Assembly: GCA_007644065.1 (NCBI GenBank)
Contig: VJWN01000002.1
Span: forward strand, 1,637,831 to 1,701,830
DNA length: 64,000 bases
From: Margaritispora aquatica
Taxonomy: Eukaryota; Ascomycota; Leotiomycetes; Helotiales; Discinellaceae
Direction of reading: 5' to 3'
In this document: positions 37,472-50,300 of the stretch, in pieces
Layout: the number at the start of each line of letters is the position of its first letter
How positions within the stretch are numbered: the first letter of the stretch is position 1
The notes under the pieces: generated by a model
Told to the model about the DNA's origin: nothing
Seen by the model: only the letters and a program-made list of their open reading frames with translations
Database searches by the model: none
Translations under genes and position numbers: made by a program

Positions 37472-38237
37472 ATGACTTATTCGTATCCAGATATCACGGA
37501 AGATAGACTCCCTCATAAGTCATGCAGTCACTCTAGAGAAAGCAATTTGGAGCATGAGCCAGCTTCAGGAGATTCACAACTTCAAGATAATCCAAAATCG
37601 AGACCTAAGCAACCCTCGGCCACACATCCTTCTGCTACGAACTCACAAATGGAACAACTTAGCAGCTGGTCAGATGATGAAAAGATTTTACATAGAATAG
37701 CTGTACGAAATGGAGGGTTGTCTATCAAAGAGATTGCTGAAATAACCACGATCAATGATCAAAGAATCAACATTTCTTTTGAAGAAGTCAAGCTAAAGTG
37801 TGAGGAGATGGGACAGGCTGACGGCACACGGCAGATATAGGATAAAGTCACAGTTTATCGGAAATCTCAACTGAAAATCATCTCCCTATCGTCATTTTAA
37901 AGCCCGTTATCGAGAACGAGTAAAGAGACTTGCGCTCAGTTACATCAATACAGCAGGTGCAAACAACAAAATAAAAGCTCGAAAGAACCAAGAAAACTCG
38001 CCGCGTTCAATTCTCAATCCCCGACGTGATGCACACAATCCGTCGAAGATCCGACCGATCCACGCCCGAGTCGCAGCTTCCCGTGCCAAAGCCAGTTTAC
38101 CAGCCGGAGGACAAAGTGTGCAAGTGAGAGAAGGCGGCGAAGATACTGCTGTTCAAACAGCAATTCCTCCAGATATCTCGAGAGATCCTGATACTTCAAT
38201 GAAAAGGCATGAGGATGGGTTAAGAACTGCGGCCTAG
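37472..38237 (+). CDS. Small Myb/SANT-like protein, function unknown
   Basis: Proposed exons 37472-37799 and 37903-38237 give 220 residues. The donor GTGAGG at 37800 and acceptor TTTTAAAG ending at 37902 join in phase; the intron is 103 bp. An N-terminal Ser/Pro/Gln-rich part is followed by a helical block that begins SSWSDDEKILHRIAVRNGG and continues through the splice as EEVKLKSRYRERVKRLAL. Its spacing of Trp, acidic and basic residues recalls a Myb/SANT DNA-binding fold. The C-terminal half is basic and disordered. I do not recognise a named family. Exon 2 could instead splice at a strong internal donor (CAA then GTGAGA near 38130) to the coiled-coil ORF at 38347, giving a longer protein. 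Confidence 0.5.
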
Positions 38238-38364
38238 ACTGCGAGCGGCTAGTATTCCTGTCAACAACTCTATAATTCTAAGCTTACCTACTAGTATACT
38301 TTCAGATTGTCTAGTTCATGGATGGAATGGGAAGGGGGTGTCCCAGCCGGAAATCGAGGAACAT

Positions 38365-38646
38365 ATGTGGGACACTCGACGAGAGTTTGGCAAGTTCGTC
38401 AAACTGCTGACGAAAGAGGTTGATCGATTGGATGTTCTGAACGAGGAGCTTAAAACCACTAATGCTGAATTGAAGTCAGCGCTGAATAGATCGGACAAGC
38501 TCGAAAGGCAACGTTGCCTAGCACAACTAGTTGCAGAGGACAGTCTAGATCGTCGTGCCGAGCGAATCACCAACTTGGACTTGAACAAGTACAAGGTCCT
38601 TGCGCTGGAAGAAGTAGAGGACGGGTTCATCGAGCAATGCACCTAA
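38365..38646 (+). CDS. Coiled-coil ORF: small gene or 3' exon of the Myb-like gene
   Basis: An open frame runs from about 38308 to the stop at 38646; the first in-frame ATG is 38365, giving 93 residues. It is strongly helical and charged, with heptad-like segments (DRLDVLNEELKTTNAELKS), and looks coding. No ATG lies at the start of the open stretch, so it may be a downstream exon of the Myb-like gene, joined at an acceptor such as CCCAG ending at 38346. Function unknown. Confidence 0.35.
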   Translation: MWDTRREFGKFVKLLTKEVDRLDVLNEELKTTNAELKSALNRSDKLERQRCLAQLVAEDSLDRRAERITNLDLNKYKVLALEEVEDGFIEQCT

Positions 38647-39324
38647 GACATGAGTGTGTTCCTTGAGATCGGGCGTTTTGTAGTACTTCGAGTGCACCGA
38701 TTTGCTATGCCCCTAGACATTTGTCCACTGCAGCAAAATCGCTGGTTCGATAGAATGATTTACGAGGAAGAAGCTTCGATGAATTATAGTCTGGCGCAGG
38801 CGTCCATACAGTGAGGAGTTATTGCGATACCCATTCAAGCGAGGCATTTGGAACCCATATGGTACAGGCATTGCACGCGGAGAGATACGTCTTTTTCAAG
38901 CCGGAAGCGAGGTATTAGACTTACGCGGTTGTGGGTAGGGCGAATGCAAGATGCGTTGATTTTAACAATTGTGTAAACATGGGGATGTGCTCATCTGCCC
39001 CGCCTGTTATATACGTATCATGACCCAGAGATTGGCTGCAATAAGTATATACTTGAACGTATTCTCTCGGAAAACACAATCTCACTACGCCCTTCTCCCG
39101 AGAGCCTTCACTTACGATTTTAGGCAGATGCGTTTTTAGTACGATGCACATTTTATATCTTTCTCACACGGATTTAACCGCCTTACCTACCAAAAAGACA
39201 GCGACCCCTTTTAGATAGATAATTCATTATCTACCTTTAAGGCCTTCCTGTCCACGGTTCTCCATGTTAAAAATGAAGTCCATCGGTGCCAGTCTTTAAC
39301 TTAAAGTCAAAATTCTGAACGCAG
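38647..39324. other. Convergent intergenic region
   Basis: Space between the coiled-coil ORF (+) and the 3' end of DPH6 (-). Short frames only; no gene seen. Confidence 0.6.
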
Positions 39325-41826
39325 TTACTGCTTTTCCCCGACTCTCTCGCGTAGAGATACCTCAAAGACAAACACAGCAGCAAGTCTTTCCCCTTCCCCA
39401 TTCCACAGGCTCTTGCAAGGTATCGCTCCATTGAAGCTATTTGATTTTACGATACCGGGGATACTGGTGTCAATCCAAGAGGTAGTGCTCTCAATTGTGT
39501 CAGCATACGATAGCAGTTTGCGTGCTTCTGTAAGTCTTTCCTGGACATCGGAAGCGGGGGTAGTGTATGGGATTATGATGATACTATGAACCATGTTTCC
39601 GAAGACGTGCTGGTGAATACTGCATCGTGATGGGACGGTATGGGTATATATCTACTCTCATTAGTCCTTTCCCAAAAATCCAAACAAGTGTGATATGACA
39701 TACCTTCACGCTCCCTCTCGCGCCCACAAACCCTAACCCAGCAGCCCACTCGACACCGGCTCCCCTAGGCAACTCCTCAACCTCCGCTGCCCAAAAAGGC
39801 GGCACGAGACACTCGGTCCTTTTCTCACCGTTTAAGATCTCGAAGTCGGGGAGGGGTTTCTCGGTTTCGATGGTGCTGTGGGTTTGCATCCCAGCGGAGT
39901 ATTTCTGCTGCCATAGATTGGTCGATATTGCCTCGCCGTCGTCGTCGTCGTCTGAGGTGTTGGTGGTGTCGTCGTCAGACGGGGGAGGAGTGTGCAGATG
40001 GGACCATGCCTTTGCGGTGAGGATTGATTTTTGGCTGGTTGTTGGGTTTGTAGGCGTCGTGGTGGTAGTGGTGGGGTTGGCTGGAGGTGAGGAGGAGGGT
40101 AAATAAGCGACGGTGTGGGTGAACCATTGCACATTCATCTGGGTCCCTATCCGGACGAGATGCTGTAGTGATAGCACAGCCTGAAGTTTGAAGTCCTTGC
40201 TCGCTCCATTTTGATCCTGCCCGTTCGAAGGAGTAGGCAGTACCATTGTATGTGGTATCAACGGTATCTGGCCCGCGATTGCCACAACCCAGGCGCGATC
40301 ACTGTTTTCGGCCGGTAGTAGCAAGGAGGTAGAAATAGCTTGCGAGTAAGGCCCAATGTTGGCAGGGGCCCAGTACGAGCGAGATTGAACATGTAGTGCT
40401 TTTCTCTCAGGTTTTGGCGTGCTAGTTGCTTGCACGGCGAGGTGAATGATGATGTTTGTTTTTGGTGGGAGGGTCGAGCCACACGAGATGGTTACGCGAG
40501 AGGGTGGGTTGGGCTCTGTGAAGAGTGCTCCGTATTCCTAGTAGAGTATCAGCGTTTGTTGTATTCATAGGCTGAGATGCATACCTTATTCACAGACGCA
40601 AAGTCAGACATCGAGCGGAGGATAATGACGGTTGAGATTATGGAGCTGGGTTCGAGTGATGCTCTATCTAGCCATTGTCGGATTCGAGTGACGAGCCTTG
40701 AAGCCTGTTGGGATATCGTGTCATCTGTGTTGGTTTCCTCCTGGACGGTCCAGTGTAGGGTCTCATTGTAGGCTTCTTGATGAGGAGGATTAGTGAATAG
40801 ACACACAGCATTTGTGGAATCGAGCTTCAGATCCTCCAACTGAGGTAGACTACCAGATGTCTGATCAGTGTCTAAGACCTCCATCATCTTCTTGAACCTC
40901 GTCTCCAACAAGTCAGGTATCCGACAAGTCTCGCCAGTAATGCCACTCTCTTCCTTCATCTCAACACTTGCATCCAGTATCCTCAACCAAGCCGCTCCAC
41001 CTCCCTCCCTTACAACCCTTCTATCTGCTTCCTTGACCACAATCCTGCCTTTAAAAACCCCCGCTAGTCCATCCACAACGAGAGTCTCGAACTCGCCTCC
41101 CTCGCCCAACACGGCTCCATCACCAACAACCCCAAACCTACCCATTGCTCTCTCGATCCTCCTCACAGCAGCCGGATCCGCCACATTTTCCCACAAGAAC
41201 CCCTCGTCAAGACCTCCACTCGCGACTTTCACTATCCTGGCATCAAGTCCCACAGCCGTCATGTCGGCGAGCAGTGAGCTCTGCGTGCCCGGCGGTAGGA
41301 TGGGATATTGCCACAGGTAGGAGAGGGGAGTGAGCCCGAGACGCAAAGCGACTGACTCGATACGTGTGCGTTGGTACGTGGAGAGGATGGCACCAGTGCT
41401 GAGGGCATTGGCTTCTGGATGTGCAGCTATGATGCGCTTGAGGAGCGGGAGTAGAGATTCTGTCTCGTCTGCTTCCTGATCAACACCTGCGGCCTCACCC
41501 GAGCTACCATGCTCAGATCCTTTCAGTACATGTCCATAGCTCGTTCCAGTCTGTACAGCCGTCCCAACAATCTCCTGGCGATAAAGTGGAATCCCAAGTG
41601 CTTGTTCGTACAACGGGATGACCGTGTGGCCAACGGTTTGGTACATGAAGCTATTGAGATCGTGCTCCTCCTCCTCTCCATCATCCGTGGTCTCGTGATT
41701 GGACTGTCCCGGATGTAGGTTCCCTAAGGCAACGACCTTGTGTCCATTTTGTAGGCAGTGGAATAGCGAGTAGAAGCTGTCTTTGCCGCCCGAGATCAGG
41801 GTGATGACATTTAGTGATTCGGCCAT
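39325..41826 (-). CDS. DPH6: Diphthine-ammonia ligase Dph6 with C-terminal RidA-like domains
   Basis: Exons 41826-40585, 40537-39704 and 39651-39325 give 800 residues; introns are 47 and 52 bp. The N-terminal ATP-pyrophosphatase domain starts with the PP-loop SGGKDS (residues 12-17) and has the family motif GEGGEFETL. After about residue 330 come two RidA/YjgF-like (L-PSP) domains, the second starting YWAPANIGPYSQAIS. Dph6 performs the last step of diphthamide formation on elongation factor 2, amidating diphthine with ammonium in the cytosol. The protein is longer than S. cerevisiae Dph6 (685 residues). Part of the excess is low-complexity Thr/Pro and Asp runs inside the second RidA domain. 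The ATG at 41826 precedes MAESLNVITLISGG. Confidence 0.93.
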
Positions 41827-42735
41827 GCCGTTGGTGATGGGTGTGGTTTGGGACGGCTATGTGCAAACTTCGGGCATGAAATATCAGTGATCTGGATTTT
41901 TCTTTGGGATCAAGATCACCAGAGTGATTGAGTCTGGGGCATCTCAGTCGAACACTGGTCTTGACTGTCGTTCATCAATATCTACCTAGATAAGTCGAGG
42001 TCTGATGTCAGATTTAAATTTTCATCGCATCGAATTGGGGTGGAGTCATATCTCCTCACCACAAATAATGTCAAGCCCTCTGCAGTGTAATTGGCAAGAA
42101 GAGTAGGTAATTCTTCCACAACCTCAATACAACACGATATGCCTAGATATTTCATCAGCCTGCGACATCACCCACAAGGAGAAGATTGGAAGAGGTCACG
42201 CGAATTGGCAAGTCAAGTAAATTGGTAAATGTTTGAATGTCAAGGACGTATTTTTTTGTAGGATTCTATACAAGTTTGGTAGAAACTGGTAATACATTGA
42301 GTGATCAACACAAACAAGGAGCAATCGCAGGAAGAGAAGCCTAAGGCAAAGTGCTATGCGAGCGGGGACCAGCGTCCGTCGCAGTAGATTACAATGAATG
42401 TTAAGAAAGCAACCCGGGCACAACCACCTCATATCAAGGTACACACACGCCTCCTCCATTTTCCCCGTTCCGTCATCACGCTAAATTGGCACGAAAAATC
42501 TTGTGAATGAAAGTTTGATACAGAGAAGAGAAAGCAAGAAGGCAGTGACTTTTGGTGGGTTCCTTTCATTCGTCGTGGAAGCGTGAGCGTGGTCGTGAGA
42601 CCCCAATTTCCCTATTGAACAGCCGCGTAAAAGATAGCGGTGAGTCCGTTTTTGAAGAAGTCGTACTCGTGAGACCCGTTCCTGTCGTGCTCACATCGAC
42701 ATTGTGAATCGTCGGTACGATGAAGTTGAAGACGT
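41827..42735. other. Intergenic region
   Basis: Upstream of DPH6 and 3' region of the Msn2-like gene. No supportable gene. Confidence 0.6.
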
Positions 42736-44809
42736 TCAGTTGGAACGCTTGCGCTTCTTGCGGATTTGACTGTCAGCGCCACTGCTGCCCTCATCAGTCG
42801 TATCGTGATCACTTCCACTGCCTGAAGCTGTTGCTGCGACACGGAAGAGAATGTTGCCTAGGGATTGCACTTGTTCGTTGTCACTTTCCGAATGACCCAT
42901 GTGGTCGCTTGGTAGCTCGCCATCCTCCAAGACACCCATGATGATTGCACCACTTCCATGTGTACGAGCATGCTGAGACAAGTTGTCGCTGCGGGAGAAC
43001 TTCTTGCCGCACTCGTTGCACTCGAAAGGCTTGTCTTGGGTGTGGAGCGAACGGTAATGTCTCTTGAGGTGTTCTTGACGACGGAAGCGTCGATTGCAGA
43101 TCTCGCAGATGAAGGCCTTTGAGGGATCCTCTGTGAGAGATTGCTTGCGGCCTCGACGGTTGACTGGGACGGAGTTTCCACCAGCGTCAGAGCCTGTACC
43201 CATTGCATTGTTGGCAGTATTTGTCTCTGATGAGCCAGATTGGCTAGCAGCAGTGTTGTGTTGGGAATCACTTGTGCTCTCTTGAGCTGTAGCTCCGCTG
43301 GCAGCATTCATTGGGACAGTGTATTTGCGAGATCGAACAAGGTTGTCAAATTCGGAGCTGTCTTCGTCGCAGTGGACCTTCTTTGATTTCTTGGTTCGCT
43401 TTTCCTTCTTGATTTCGGTTTCAGAGCCTGAAGCAGGTGGGCTTGGGAGGCAGGCGACGGCGAATTGTTCTGATCCCTCGAACTCCTCAAAGTCCTCGAA
43501 ATCGTCTTCACTGACGAATGTCTCGTGGTCAAGGGAGATGAGGTCAGAGCCAGATGAGGTACGCTGTCTCTTGGTGCCGAAGAATTGCACGTTGTCAGTG
43601 GAAGGGAAATTGACAAGGCCGTTGACAAAATCTTCCTCGGAGTCGAGGTCGGAGAGCTGGTCAAATGTTGGCAGATCGTGATGGTGAATTGGCCCAGTGA
43701 AGTTGAAAGTCTTCGTCTGATCTTCGGGAGTCTTGTAGGCTTCGCACTCGCCAGCTAGCATGAAGCGATGCTCCTCGTCATCACCGGCGCACAACGTTGG
43801 CAGAGTTGGGAAGATAGAAACTGCAATTGGCTTGGACACAGGTGTGCTGGGCGATGCTCCAGATCCAACAGTCAAGTTGCGTGGGTCGCAAAAGTCGAAG
43901 TCTTGCTCGGAAATGACAGATCGTGGGTACGGAGATGGAGATGGCGAAAGTGAGGGACAGCTCGTTGCAGACAGGAGCTCGTTAGCGTTCCCGTGGTTCA
44001 TCGAGATAAGCGAGTTTGGCTGGATGTACACTAAAGTAATCGCAAAACAGCGAGTCAGCAAACCGAATCCACAAAACTATAATTGATCGCAATCCACAAT
44101 TATGAGACCCAAAATATCTAACTTAATATAACTTGCATAGCGTCGCTTTGCTGGCAGAATGCCCTTGCATACATGACAAATGGCGTGAACGAAAGAATGA
44201 TGGGAATTATCATCAGGCCACGATTGCAAACATACCTGGAGTCATTGGTGGGGATCCACATCTAGCCCAATCCCCTCCTGCGAGGTTCTCGGTTTGGACA
44301 TCTCCCTCGCATCCTTCCTTGACACCTTCGAACCCGAAGAACATCGTGTTCATCGGTGTCTGGAGCATATCGCAGCTGGATGGGCTGCTAATGACACTTC
44401 CGGGGGCCGACAATGGTGGTGTTGATGGATAGTAGTACATATCCGCATCGTGGCACTCTGGCTCCATCATCATTCTGGGTGCCTGGTGCTCTTGGACGAG
44501 TATCGTGGGCTTTTGGTACATTGGTCGTGGAGAAGCCATTGGAGTCATGTTGGCGTGGAAGTGCGCGTTGAACATCTGCTGCTGCATTGGTGGCTGCGAG
44601 GAAGCAGAATTTGGTCTCGAGTAGATTGGAGTCGATGGCATTGGGTGCATTGGCTGATGGTACATTGGAACCTGGACATGAACTTGGTGCATGTTACTTG
44701 GGTGCGGAGAAAAGTGACCGTGTTGACGGTTATCTGGCTTCGGATCTGGGTTGTAGTAGAAGAATGGCGATTGTCCCATTGATTGGGGATGCGCGTACGA
44801 GGAATCCAT
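42736..44809 (-). CDS. msn2: Msn2/Seb1-like C2H2 stress transcription factor
   Basis: Exons 44809-44236 and 44030-42736, split by a 205-bp intron, give 622 residues. Two adjacent C2H2 fingers lie at about 498-549: [17 protein letters not shown], then [17 protein letters not shown]. The RQEHLKRH and RSDNLSQH recognition helices are those of Msn2/Msn4 and filamentous homologues (Seb1, MoMsn2), which bind the stress element AGGGG. The N-terminus is rich in Met, Pro, Gln and His. The middle has acidic activation-like segments ([16 protein letters not shown]), and a basic KKRKR signal ends the protein. Family role: nuclear regulator of stress response and, in pathogens, of development and virulence. 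A likely 5'UTR intron ends 17 nt before the ATG. Confidence 0.88.
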
Positions 44810-44826
44810 GTCGTTCTATATAGTTT

Positions 44827-44911
44827 CTGCCAGACGTCAGTTACATTCCTCGGTCTAGTGTCCTCTCTCGACGCTTGGCATCACTTCCACACAGCCAGGT
44901 ATTGAACGTAC
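44827..44911 (-). other. Probable 5'UTR intron of the Msn2-like gene
   Basis: On the minus strand, donor GTACGT at 44911, branch AACTGAC and acceptor GGCAG ending at 44827 (85 bp), just before the ATG at 44809. Inferred from signals only. Confidence 0.5.
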
Positions 44912-45894
44912 GATTGTTGTTTCGTTTGTAATTCGTTTGTCGAGTCCGTTATTAGGATACGTGAAAACGTGATCTGTTATGTTATATCGTGAGAGTGTGG
45001 ACCGAGTGGTCAGACAGGTCGATGCTGATATGAAATTGTTGGCTGAAGAGAGCGTATGAACAACAGTTTTGGTAGTGCCAAAGACTGTCTAATAGTTGTA
45101 AATGTGATGTGACTGGTTATACATGTGCTGACCAGAGATGGATGATCTGATGTCGACTGAGAGTTTCGAGGCAGTATTATCGAGGACTTTGGACAGAGAC
45201 AGAATGCAGAACAGCAGGATTGCTTAAGGAAGGTACGGAAGCAGTTCGAGAGGGCTTAATAAGAGGCGAGCACACAAGTCGAAGATGATCCAAAGAAGGT
45301 GAGATACAAAAAGGGAAACCAGTTGACAGTATAAGAAGAAGTGATGCTGGTGATAGAGGATAAACCTGAAGGACGAACAAACGAGAGTGGTGAAGGGGAC
45401 CCTGCAAATAAAGTAGATGATCAACGATCAACGAGAGAGTGTGTGTGATAGAAGAATAGATAGGCACCTCGTTGGAGACTAGTGGGAACATGGGGTGGGC
45501 GAGAGGTGGTAAGGATGTGTTGAATGGGATGGGATGGGGTGGATGTGTGGGTGGATCGAGACAGGCACAAGGCACAAGCACCAGGGTGTCAAGGATGTTA
45601 GCATTTGAAGGCGAAAAGGCGAAGAGTTACAATACTCGTATGGGACTAGACAGATATGGATGGGGGTGGGTATATTCGGTAGGGGCAGCGTAGGAAAAGA
45701 AAAGTATGGGATCGGGTTGGTCCAGGTGCAAGCCGACATGCACCGCACCATCTCACAAGTGACAAGCCTCAAAAGCCCAGCGAGCCATCAAGCCATCAGC
45801 CATGCATTCATCCAGCAGCAACACGCCGCAGTCCCACAAACCAAAGGAACAAGAAAAGGTCAAACCGTCGAAAAGGTCTCTCTCTCAGGTCGAC

Positions 45895-45938
45895 CACCGA
45901 CCACCACCACCACCACCACCACCACCACCGACCGACCA
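45895..45938. repeat. (CCA)n tract flanked by ACCG
   Basis: About nine CCA/ACC trinucleotides with ACCGACC at both edges, upstream of the Msn2-like gene. Confidence 0.9.
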
Positions 45939-46653
45939 CCCAAATACATCTCCCATCATCCATGTCGTCTGAATGGACTCCATGTCTCTCTTTGGTGGCC
46001 GGCATGAAGATGAATTGGATTGGGTGGTGGGATGAGGGATGGGATGGATGGGATGAAGCGACAAGCCGGCGAGGGTTTCTAAATGTAGCTGGGACCTGCA
46101 AAGTGTGAGAAAGGTTAGACTGGTTGAAAATGCTAAGGTAGGGTGGAAGAAAGTACCTTACCTAGTCTGTGTGTTTCGAAGCTATTTCCAAAGGAGAATT
46201 ATGAGGATTTGGGGGCAAAAACCGACGAAGCCTCACTAGGGTCGATAAGTCAGGAAGAGAGTGATGGATTCATCGGGATGGTCGACTCAGTGGCCTTGGT
46301 ACTGCCAAGAGGCGTGGATGAAGCCGTCGTTGAAGATCTCATTCGTCCATTGATACTAGGATGAGACCGATGTATTTCAGAAAAAGCCCCAGCTGGGAAA
46401 TAATAATAATAATAATGATTATTGATAGAGCATTGCTTTGCATAACTACCGTGCTTAATTATTGATGTTTGGACGAATGGAGGAGAAGAAGCGAGAAATA
46501 GTGCAAAAAAGATACCTGAACATTAGGTACGTATCTTAGCTAATTATCCACAACCTTGCTCTTTACAGTACTTTCACTTTTTGCAAAAAGCGGCGACAGC
46601 GAAGTGAGGTGAGGCGAGGAGTACGTGCAGGACAGAAAAGGACAGGACGGCGG

Positions 46654-46677
46654 CGACGACGACGACGACGATGATGA
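46654..46677. repeat. (GAC)n/(GAT)n microsatellite
   Basis: A run of GAC triplets passing into GATGATGAC. Confidence 0.9.
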
Positions 46678-47326
46678 CTGGTCCTCGAACACCAAGTCAC
46701 CCCAACACAACTCTCACACAACTTGCACTATGCATGCATAAGCCCGATGCAGCCAGCGAATGAACAAAAGTTATTCCAGAATTAATGCATCCATCATTAT
46801 ATCACACCTCATTCCTACCTATCCTACCCATCCCACCCATATCACCTATTTCACCCCATCCAACAGAAATCACTGAATACGATCGTGCACCGCGTCACCC
46901 GTCACCCGTCACTCGTAATCCGTGACCATCATCACCATCGTGTTGAGATCCCCCATCACACAAACTCGTAAGATCTTGCTTCAATACGGAGTATACTGCA
47001 TAAGGTACTGTGTACGTCCATTTACTCACCAGGGGAGACGAGCCATACAGAACGCGATACCAGATTGCGACGCGAGGATTGGATAACGTCGCACACTTTC
47101 TGCCTCTTTCCTCTTGCCCTCTTGCCCTCTTGCATCGTGCATCCCATTATTAAGGTCCCCATCTTACATCTACAGTATCTTGCTTGCTTGCATCAAATCA
47201 AGTCTTTGCCTCCTACCGGGCTCCTACCGGACCACTGCATTACCACCAGTCATTTCTCGTGTCCGTGTCAATATCTCATATTTATGATTTGCTGCCGCTT
47301 CAATAGTCGAATCCCTCTGCTTGGTA

Positions 47327-47358
47327 GGTGTGTGTGTGTGTGGTGGTGGTGGTGGTGT
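47327..47358. repeat. Compound (GT)n(GGT)n microsatellite
   Basis: A GT dinucleotide run passes directly into five or six GGT triplets. Confidence 0.9.
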
Positions 47359-50300
47359 TCATGATGCATCGAAAACCTGAAATTGGAAAAGTAATGCTTC
47401 AAGCGAATAACACCTCTTCCCTTTCGCTATCGGACGTGTTCGAAACAGCTCCATCTTCATGCTTTGCATGAACATAATTCTATCGCATACACCTACGCCT
47501 CAGCTCGACTAGATGTTAAACAAGTCAAAGGCGATCCCCGTCGAGAGTTTTGCGTGCCTATGACACAGCCTCAAAGATGGATCATATTCTGCATGGGAGA
47601 AGTATTTTCGGCTTCATGCAAAGCTGCGACTCTAGAAAGCAAGCACGCGCATCCAGCTTCAGGCGGCTTCGCCGGCTACTGGGACACTATGAACAATTGG
47701 TAAAGAAAAGAAAAACATCATCAACTTCATTCTTTCTTGTCCACATTTTCAATCTTTCTATTCGACATGTTGCTGCCAAGGGAAGACGTGCGAGTCTGTG
47801 AGCGAGACGCGAGAAAGTGACAACTGGCCATTCATGCTGCGAGGCAACCCTCCCAAGATGCAATGCACGGTTCAAATGGCATCGTTAATTGGGCTGGGCT
47901 ACCACGTCTCTACGCACTGGCTGGTTCCTGGATCATATTGGCCGCTCGCACTGCTGGAAAGAATCATCATGACATCCAATCTTTGACCACCAGAGAGTTG
48001 CCACGGACATTTTGCTCGCAGTTCAAAGTTAACGACTCGCATGACTTGACAGAGTGCCCAGTCGATAGCCTACAGTGCCTAATCTAGCTTCTATCGATAA
48101 CAAACTCCATTTTCAGCCCCAGCATCTGATCAGCTTCCTCTTCGGATGCTGCCCCGCTCTCTCGCAGTCAGATCTGCGAGGAGAGTGTGGGGGAGGACTT
48201 CTAGTTCTAGCATGAAACACGAAACAACCATCAGATATCATCAATGTTCGGCGAAAACGAAGCCACTATTCGTCGGATGACGAACAAGACGATTCTGGCT
48301 CGAGACTTTGTATATCCCGCGGACAAAATATGTGTCACAGGTTCCACAATTCACTCAGAAGCACACTTATCCATCTCGTTGGCTAAACTGTTCCTCGAAA
48401 CAGTCCGTGTATCTGTGAATTTTCAGGTACGAAAACCCAGACGCAGGCGAGCAGGACGCCTCGCAGACTTTGACTCCTTGGGACCGAAAGACTTCGCATG
48501 CACTATGCAGGAACAGACTTGCTTTCAGTCCATCATGTTTCGGGGAATACATTATCAAAACAGCTCTTTCACCACTAGCAAAAACTCTTGTCAACTTGCA
48601 AAAAGGCGCAACTCCTTGGCCTCCCTTCAACCCCTCTTCCGGAAGCCTTTAGCATCTTCAACTATATTATTTGGAGATATTTCAAAAGGCAGGTACTGAT
48701 CATCTCACCTCAGTCGGAATTACTAACTAAGTCAACGATCTCCCCGCTCCTCTCGTACAGAAAAATGAAATCAAACCATCAAACTCCGCAACTATTTTTT
48801 TTTTTATCGATAGGCGGTGATATCACGATAGCAGCCCTAGCACTCTTCAGCCGTCCTCGATAGGCGTTCAGGTTGGGTCCAGACTGCACAGGCTATCGTC
48901 AGAGGTCTCAGATGGGGAACTGAAAGCTGAAAAAGATTCGAGCGTTTCGCCGAGCCTTAGCGACCTCTCATATGAGAAGAGTCATGCGCTTTTTCATCAC
49001 ATGTTGAAATGTCATAACCAACCGCTTTGATGCCGCTGACGTCGAGCAATGTCTTGGTCTTGTTCTGCCTTGCCGACAGGAAGCTTACCTGTTGCCCCTC
49101 ATGCTGTCACATCACTTTGGGGAAATTGCATAAAGAAATGCATTGGACTAAAGCAAAGTTGTGCACTGGTGGGTGTGACCTAAAGATAGATAGGTCCCAT
49201 CCATATTGGCTAGAGTCAGTGCCGCTTTTTGATTGCGAGATGGTGAAATACTAGCAGGCAATTGTGAATATTATCTCATTTACTCCCTTAGATGAGCTGA
49301 TGATTGGTTTGTTCGTGTCTCTTTACAATTGCCTGGCCACAATTCACAGCCAATAGGCAGATATTTTATGATGGTTTACACGGAAGAAGAGAACTCTTCC
49401 TACCCTTATGTGCATCAACTTCCAAAAGAAGAAGAACACCTCGGATACACTATGTTTTACCAGGAATTGCCAAGAGTTATACTCCCCAACTCAGTGCTCA
49501 CCATTGTATGAGAAATTCACTATAACAGCAGATGGCACCACGAATGGCATGGCATCGAGAACTGCACTAAATCCCAATGCGAGAGTCACTTCCGAGTTGA
49601 CGACCAACAAATACCAGCCTTGACTCTCGACGGAGGCCCGGTCTTATCAATCATGCATGTGGTTGAGCCCCCACCCTGTTCAGTCTTGCCTGCTTGCTTC
49701 GTTGGAAACTTGGATGCATCAAGCAGCTCCGGTTTTCTTTCCCCCCCTGCGTGCCTGGGCGTGCCTGGCTACCAATTGGGACTCGAGCTAATCTGGATTC
49801 ATCCACCGTCTACTGCAGGTACCATGCATCACAATGCAGGTACAAAAAAAATATGCCCCCATCAACTGCATACGGTTATATGCAAAGTTACAAGTACATG
49901 TGAATGTGTTTGGAACCTTGATGCATTACTACTCGGTAGGAATTATTTTATGTTTCAATAAAACTTGTCACCTCACAGACAAAAAGGTTACTTTCTGTCT
50001 CCCGCCTGTCATCCGAAGTCCAGAGGTCTGATCGCTTCTTCCCGTCCATGGTCGCTAGGGAGCTCGCTGACTGCTAAGTCTTCAAGGATAACGAGGCTTT
50101 TCTTCTCCCAAAGGCCAATCGATATCCACCCGGGCTCCCGGAAGTTGTTCCTAAATAACGGCCCACGGGACTTTTTAGCTTGAAGTCAAAACGCAAGTGG
50201 AGCTCACACTTATCTCTTTCCATCGACACAGCGCCGTCCAAAAGTTCCAGCTGTGCCTTCGAGAACAGAGGGCTGGGATTGGAAGGGAACAAGCAAAAGA

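Noticed and set aside
38338..38364. GTG start for the coiled-coil ORF
   Set aside because: GTG starts are not expected in a nuclear fungal gene; ATG 38365 or a spliced junction is more likely.
48244..48699. 151-codon ATG-started frame in the gene-poor tract
   Set aside because: No domain, no splice partners and overlapping frames on both strands; chance cannot be excluded.
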